Positions 14,309 through 17,163 of a stretch of DNA of 17,163 bases are shown one piece after another; positions within the stretch are counted from its first letter, which is position 1, and every line of letters starts with the position of its first letter. The DNA is from Syntrophaceae bacterium (lineage in GTDB: Bacteria; Desulfobacterota; Syntrophia; Syntrophales; UBA2185): contig JAFNGM010000178.1 in NCBI GenBank assembly GCA_017885225.1, positions 441 through 17,603 on the forward strand. Direction: 5' to 3'. The notes under the pieces were generated by a model, which saw only the letters and a list, made by a program, of their open reading frames with translations, made no database searches and was not told the DNA's origin. A program made the translations under genes and the position numbers.

Positions 14309-14332
14309 GCATATGTTTTGATGGACATATGC
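14309..14332. promoter_or_regulatory. palindromic operator-like site upstream of the hydrogenase genes
   Basis: GCATATG (14309-14315) and CATATGC (14326-14332) are perfect 7-bp inverted arms around a 10-base spacer, centred about 150 bases before the first ATG and just after the possible promoter. The arm spacing would put two half-sites roughly on one face of the helix, as for a dimeric regulator. It could also be a transcript hairpin. I do not recognise the regulator. Confidence 0.35.
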
Positions 14333-14471
14333 TCCGATCAGGCATAATTCCCCTTCTGTGAGTCGAATCAATGCGTTATCAAAGAGGGCAACACCTGCTG
14401 TGTTTCGGATATTCACCGTAGTGAAAATAAAAAAACGATTTATTTAGAAAGGAAAGGAGGCGTGGCAAACG

Positions 14472-16250
14472 ATGACGATGGTCAATATTACCATGAATGG
14501 CCAAAAAATCAGTGCACCTGCCGGCAGTAATATTCTCCAGGCTGCAAAGCAGGTGGGCATTGACATACCGACGCTCTGTGACCATCCTGCGTTAGTTTCA
14601 ATTGGTGCTTGCCGGATATGTGTTGTGGAGGTGACAGGACAGCGTACATTAATAACGGCATGTACTTTCCCCATTACAGAGGGAATGGAAATACAGACGG
14701 AATCTCCACAGGTAGTGAAGGCAAGAAAATTAATTCTCGATCTGTTATTTTCAGAACGAAATCATTACTGCCCCATGTGCCAGATGAGTGGAGACTGCGA
14801 ACTACAAAACCTGGGGTACCGCTATGGCATCGATCACTGGATTTACCCAACCTACACAAAAGGCTTCCCCGTGGACGCTTCACGCAAGTACTTCTTCATG
14901 GATCACAACCGTTGCGTCCTCTGCGGCCGGTGTGAGCGTGCCTGCGGAGATCTTGTGGCCAATCATACACTAGGCTTGAGAAATCGCGGTGCAAGTTCCA
15001 TGATCCATGCCGATGCGAATGTTCCCTTCGGCGAATCAACATGTATCTCTTGTGGTTCTTGCCTGCAGGTATGCCCCACGGGAGCTCTCTGCGATAAACG
15101 AAGCGCATACATGGGACGCAATATACAGACAGAACACATCAAATCTACATGTAATCAATGCAGTATAGGCTGCGGCATGGAGATCGTGACCCGTGGCGGT
15201 AATGTCTTGCGTATTGAAAGTGACTGGGATGCAGAGATAAATGCAGGGCTTCTTTGCAAAAATGGCCGTTTTGATCCTCTTTATGAAGATCGCACGCGTG
15301 TTACCCAGCCTATGATCCGTATAGGGGGCAAACTCCGTCCATCAAGCTGGGATGAAACATTGAAGACAATCGCTGAGAAAATTAGCGGCACAAACGCCAA
15401 AGAGATAGGGGTACTGACTTCCAGTAATTCTACGAATGAGGCGCTCTACCTGCTTGGTCAGCTGTTTTGCAAGGAATTGAAAGCAACCAATGTAGGCTTG
15501 TTGAATTCCGCTGCACCTAAATTGTTCGATAAGCCGCAAGGCTCTCTCGCTGATATCGTGAAGAGCGATGTCATTCTGGTCGCAGGTACGGATCCGGCCA
15601 AGGATCAGCCTGTTGCCTCTTTCTTTGTCAAACACGCTGTTGACAGGGGTGCAAAGCTTATATTGGTGGGTGGCAAGGATAATGGATTGGCGCCTTTCGC
15701 TACCATGATCCTGGCCGACATAGGTAAAGCCGTTGAGGTTGCAGAACGTGCGGGAAGTCCTGTCGTTCTCTACGGTGCTGGTATTACGGAAAAGGGCGCT
15801 AGTGCCCTGAAAAAGCTCCAGGGCAAGGCTGCGTTCGTAGCCATTGAACCGGGTGTTAATACACGCGCGGCGGTGGCCTTTGGTTTTAATAACGGGTTCA
15901 AGGCATCTGCTGCGAAAGTATTGTATGCCCTGCTCGGTGAGCAAGGTTTGGAAAGCGCAGATGTGCTGAAGGATGTTGATAAAAAAGCTTTTGTAGTCGT
16001 TCAGGCCAGCTACGTATCACCGATCACCGAAAAGGCTGATGTGGTGCTCCCCATGGCCATATGGTCGGAACGGGCAGGAAGCTTAACAAATACAGAGGGC
16101 CGCGTGCAGAAAGTCAGCAAAGCGGTGGAACCTGCGGGAGAAGCCAAGTCGGATTGGGAGATCATCTCCTTATTGGCAAACAAGCTGGGCAAGAAGCTTG
16201 CCACTTCATTGGACGAGATTTCGGCTCGCGCAACCCAGGAACTTAAGTGA
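14472..16250 (+). CDS. NuoG/HoxU-like iron-sulfur electron-transfer subunit of a [NiFe] hydrogenase
   Basis: A 592-residue protein rich in iron-sulfur sites. Residues 1-80 form a [2Fe-2S] domain (Cys36, 47, 50, 64). The His-Cys [4Fe-4S] site follows (His98, Cys100, 103, 109), then two ferredoxin-type [4Fe-4S] sites (Cys148, 151, 154, 158 and Cys191, 194, 197, 201) and an N7-like site (Cys227, 230, 234, 262). Residues about 280-580 are a shortened molybdopterin-oxidoreductase-like domain, as in complex I NuoG, with no obvious Mo/W ligand. It is longer than HoxU (about 240 residues) and shorter than FdhA or full NuoG. With hydrogenase genes directly downstream it should carry electrons between the NiFe module and a diaphorase. 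No NuoF/HoxF gene is upstream; it may lie beyond the window. AAAGGAGG precedes the ATG at 11 bases. Confidence 0.87.
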   Translation: MTMVNITMNGQKISAPAGSNILQAAKQVGIDIPTLCDHPALVSIGACRICVVEVTGQRTLITACTFPITEGMEIQTESPQVVKARKLILDLLFSERNHYCPMCQMSGDCELQNLGYRYGIDHWIYPTYTKGFPVDASRKYFFMDHNRCVLCGRCERACGDLVANHTLGLRNRGASSMIHADANVPFGESTCISCGSCLQVCPTGALCDKRSAYMGRNIQTEHIKSTCNQCSIGCGMEIVTRGGNVLRIESDWDAEINAGLLCKNGRFDPLYEDRTRVTQPMIRIGGKLRPSSWDETLKTIAEKISGTNAKEIGVLTSSNSTNEALYLLGQLFCKELKATNVGLLNSAAPKLFDKPQGSLADIVKSDVILVAGTDPAKDQPVASFFVKHAVDRGAKLILVGGKDNGLAPFATMILADIGKAVEVAERAGSPVVLYGAGITEKGASALKKLQGKAAFVAIEPGVNTRAAVAFGFNNGFKASAAKVLYALLGEQGLESADVLKDVDKKAFVVVQASYVSPITEKADVVLPMAIWSERAGSLTNTEGRVQKVSKAVEPAGEAKSDWEIISLLANKLGKKLATSLDEISARATQELK

Positions 16251-16264
16251 AAGGAGAATCGACG

Positions 16265-16810
16265 ATGGCAAAAGTTAAAGTCGCTACTGACTGGCTGGCT
16301 GGTTGTGCGGGATGTCACATGTCATTGTTGGACATTGATGAACGCGTGGTAAAACTGTTAGAACTGGTGGAAATCACATCAAGTCCGGTAACGGACCTTA
16401 AACATCCACCGAAAGAAGGGGTAACTGTGGGTATTCTCGAAGGGGCGATCTGTAACACACACAACGTCGAAGTTGCAAAGCAGATGCGCGAACGCTGCCA
16501 GATACTTATCGCCGTAGGTGACTGTGCTACTTTTGGGGGTGTCCCCGCTATGCGCAATCTGTGTGGCACGGATGCAGCATTAAAGCGTGCTTACATAGAT
16601 GCAGAACCAGTTGTGGACGGTTTCATTCCTGACTCTCCGGAGCTGGGGAAGCCCCTTGAAATGGTCACAGGTATTGGTGAAGTGGTAAAGGTTGATCTCT
16701 TTATCCCCGGCTGCCCGCCGAGAGCAGATGCGTTTTGGTACGCATTGACGGAACTTCTTGCCGGGCGCACGCCCATAATTCTGCCACCCCACCTTTTTAC
16801 ATATGATTAG
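16265..16810 (+). CDS. hoxY: [NiFe] hydrogenase small subunit, HoxY-like (group 3)
   Basis: A 181-residue small subunit, the short form found in cytoplasmic group 3d (Hox) enzymes, with no Tat leader. Four cysteines for the proximal [4Fe-4S] cluster are visible: Cys14 and Cys17 in WLAGCAGCHMSLLD, Cys87 in VGDCATFGGVPAMRN and Cys150 in FIPGCPPRAD. EGAICNTHN (59-67) carries the conserved glutamate of the proton path. The start at 16265 has AAGGAG eight bases upstream; a GTG at 16247 overlaps the previous stop and has no such site. It lies between the NuoG-like and large-subunit genes with gaps of 14 and 12 bases, clearly one operon. Confidence 0.9.
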   Translation: MAKVKVATDWLAGCAGCHMSLLDIDERVVKLLELVEITSSPVTDLKHPPKEGVTVGILEGAICNTHNVEVAKQMRERCQILIAVGDCATFGGVPAMRNLCGTDAALKRAYIDAEPVVDGFIPDSPELGKPLEMVTGIGEVVKVDLFIPGCPPRADAFWYALTELLAGRTPIILPPHLFTYD

Positions 16811-16822
16811 AGGAGAATATTT

Positions 16823-17163
16823 ATGGAAACTCGAAAGATAACCATTGAACCAATAACACGAATCGAGGGTCACGGGAAGATCACGATTCATCTGAATGAA
16901 GAAGGCAAGGTAGACCACTCCTTTTTCCATGTGGACGAATTCCGTGGTCTGGAGAAATTCAGTGAAGGGCGCCCATACTTTGAGATGACGCAGATTACCC
17001 AGCGCATCTGCGGTATCTGTCCCGTAAGCCATCACCTGGCATCGGCAAAGGCCTGCGATGGCGTCGCGCGAGTAGACCCGCCGCGACCGGCCAAGCTGCT
17101 GCGTGAGTTGATGCACATGGGGCAGTTTGTGCAGTCCCACGGGATGCACTTCTTCCACCTGGC
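16823..17163 (+). CDS. hoxH: [NiFe] hydrogenase large subunit, HoxH-like, N-terminal part (3' truncated by window)
   Basis: The ATG at 16823, with AGAGGAG upstream, opens a frame that stays open to the window edge, giving 113 residues. [16 protein letters not shown] is the family N-terminus and [19 protein letters not shown] is the L1 motif, whose two CxxC cysteines bind nickel and bridge to iron. The C-terminal L2 motif (DPCxxC) lies outside. The CPVSHHLA form and the company of a short HoxY-like subunit and a NuoG-like subunit favour group 3 (cytoplasmic, cofactor-linked) over respiratory group 1 enzymes. Confidence 0.93.
   Translation, partial: METRKITIEPITRIEGHGKITIHLNEEGKVDHSFFHVDEFRGLEKFSEGRPYFEMTQITQRICGICPVSHHLASAKACDGVARVDPPRPAKLLRELMHMGQFVQSHGMHFFHL

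Noticed and set aside
15342..15944. A 200-codon minus-strand frame
   Set aside because: It mirrors the molybdopterin-like part of the NuoG-like gene and has no ribosome site or family signature.
14472..16250. Formate dehydrogenase catalytic subunit (FdhA)
   Set aside because: The N-terminal iron-sulfur layout fits, but the protein is far too short, has no Cys/Sec Mo/W ligand that I can see, and is followed by hydrogenase subunits.

Overview
The window most resembles a chromosomal segment of an anaerobic, probably syntrophic member of the Desulfobacterota (former Deltaproteobacteria), perhaps near Syntrophus/Smithella. This placement is an inference from gene content, not from a marker gene: the DapL route to lysine, a 2-hydroxyacyl-CoA dehydratase-type activator, acyl-CoA processing genes and an NAD-linked-type [NiFe] hydrogenase occur together. 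I see no rRNA, tRNA, CRISPR array, insertion sequence or phage gene.

Layout. Positions 1-384 hold the tail of an Uup-type ABC-F ATPase. On the minus strand follows an amtB-glnK ammonium operon (2142 down to 495) behind a textbook sigma-54 promoter (2201-2186). From 2502 the genes run on the plus strand. First is a close pair, an MtnA/eIF-2B-family sugar-phosphate isomerase homologue and a class II aldolase, which suggests salvage of a 5-deoxy- or methylthio-pentose phosphate. Next come dapF and dapL, two consecutive enzymes of the diaminopimelate aminotransferase pathway, separated by an 80-bp nested palindrome that looks like a dispersed repeat element.

At 6539-8652 two overlapping envelope genes resemble the Csd6/Pgp2 and Csd4/Pgp1 peptidoglycan carboxypeptidases that set helical cell shape in Helicobacter and Campylobacter. 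They are followed by an orphan BadF/HgdC-type ATPase activator and an exported SagB-type nitroreductase.

At 10598-14183 lies a three-domain protein with the parts of peroxisomal multifunctional enzyme type 2, but in the order hydratase 2 - SDR dehydrogenase - SCP2. Beside it is a CaiB/alpha-methylacyl-CoA racemase family gene. Together they could process (branched) acyl-CoA esters. The window ends in an operon starting at 14472: a NuoG-like iron-sulfur subunit, a HoxY-like [NiFe] hydrogenase small subunit and the start of the large subunit, cut by the window edge. Hydrogenase and acyl-CoA genes side by side fit a fermentative or syntrophic hydrogen economy.

Three intergenic spacers carry a short element built on an 8-bp period (units like TTGAATCC, TCGAATCC). 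I find no wholly new multi-gene system. The most unusual items are the Csd6/Csd4-like pair, the permuted MFE-2-like fusion next to a racemase-like gene, and the two intergenic repeat types.
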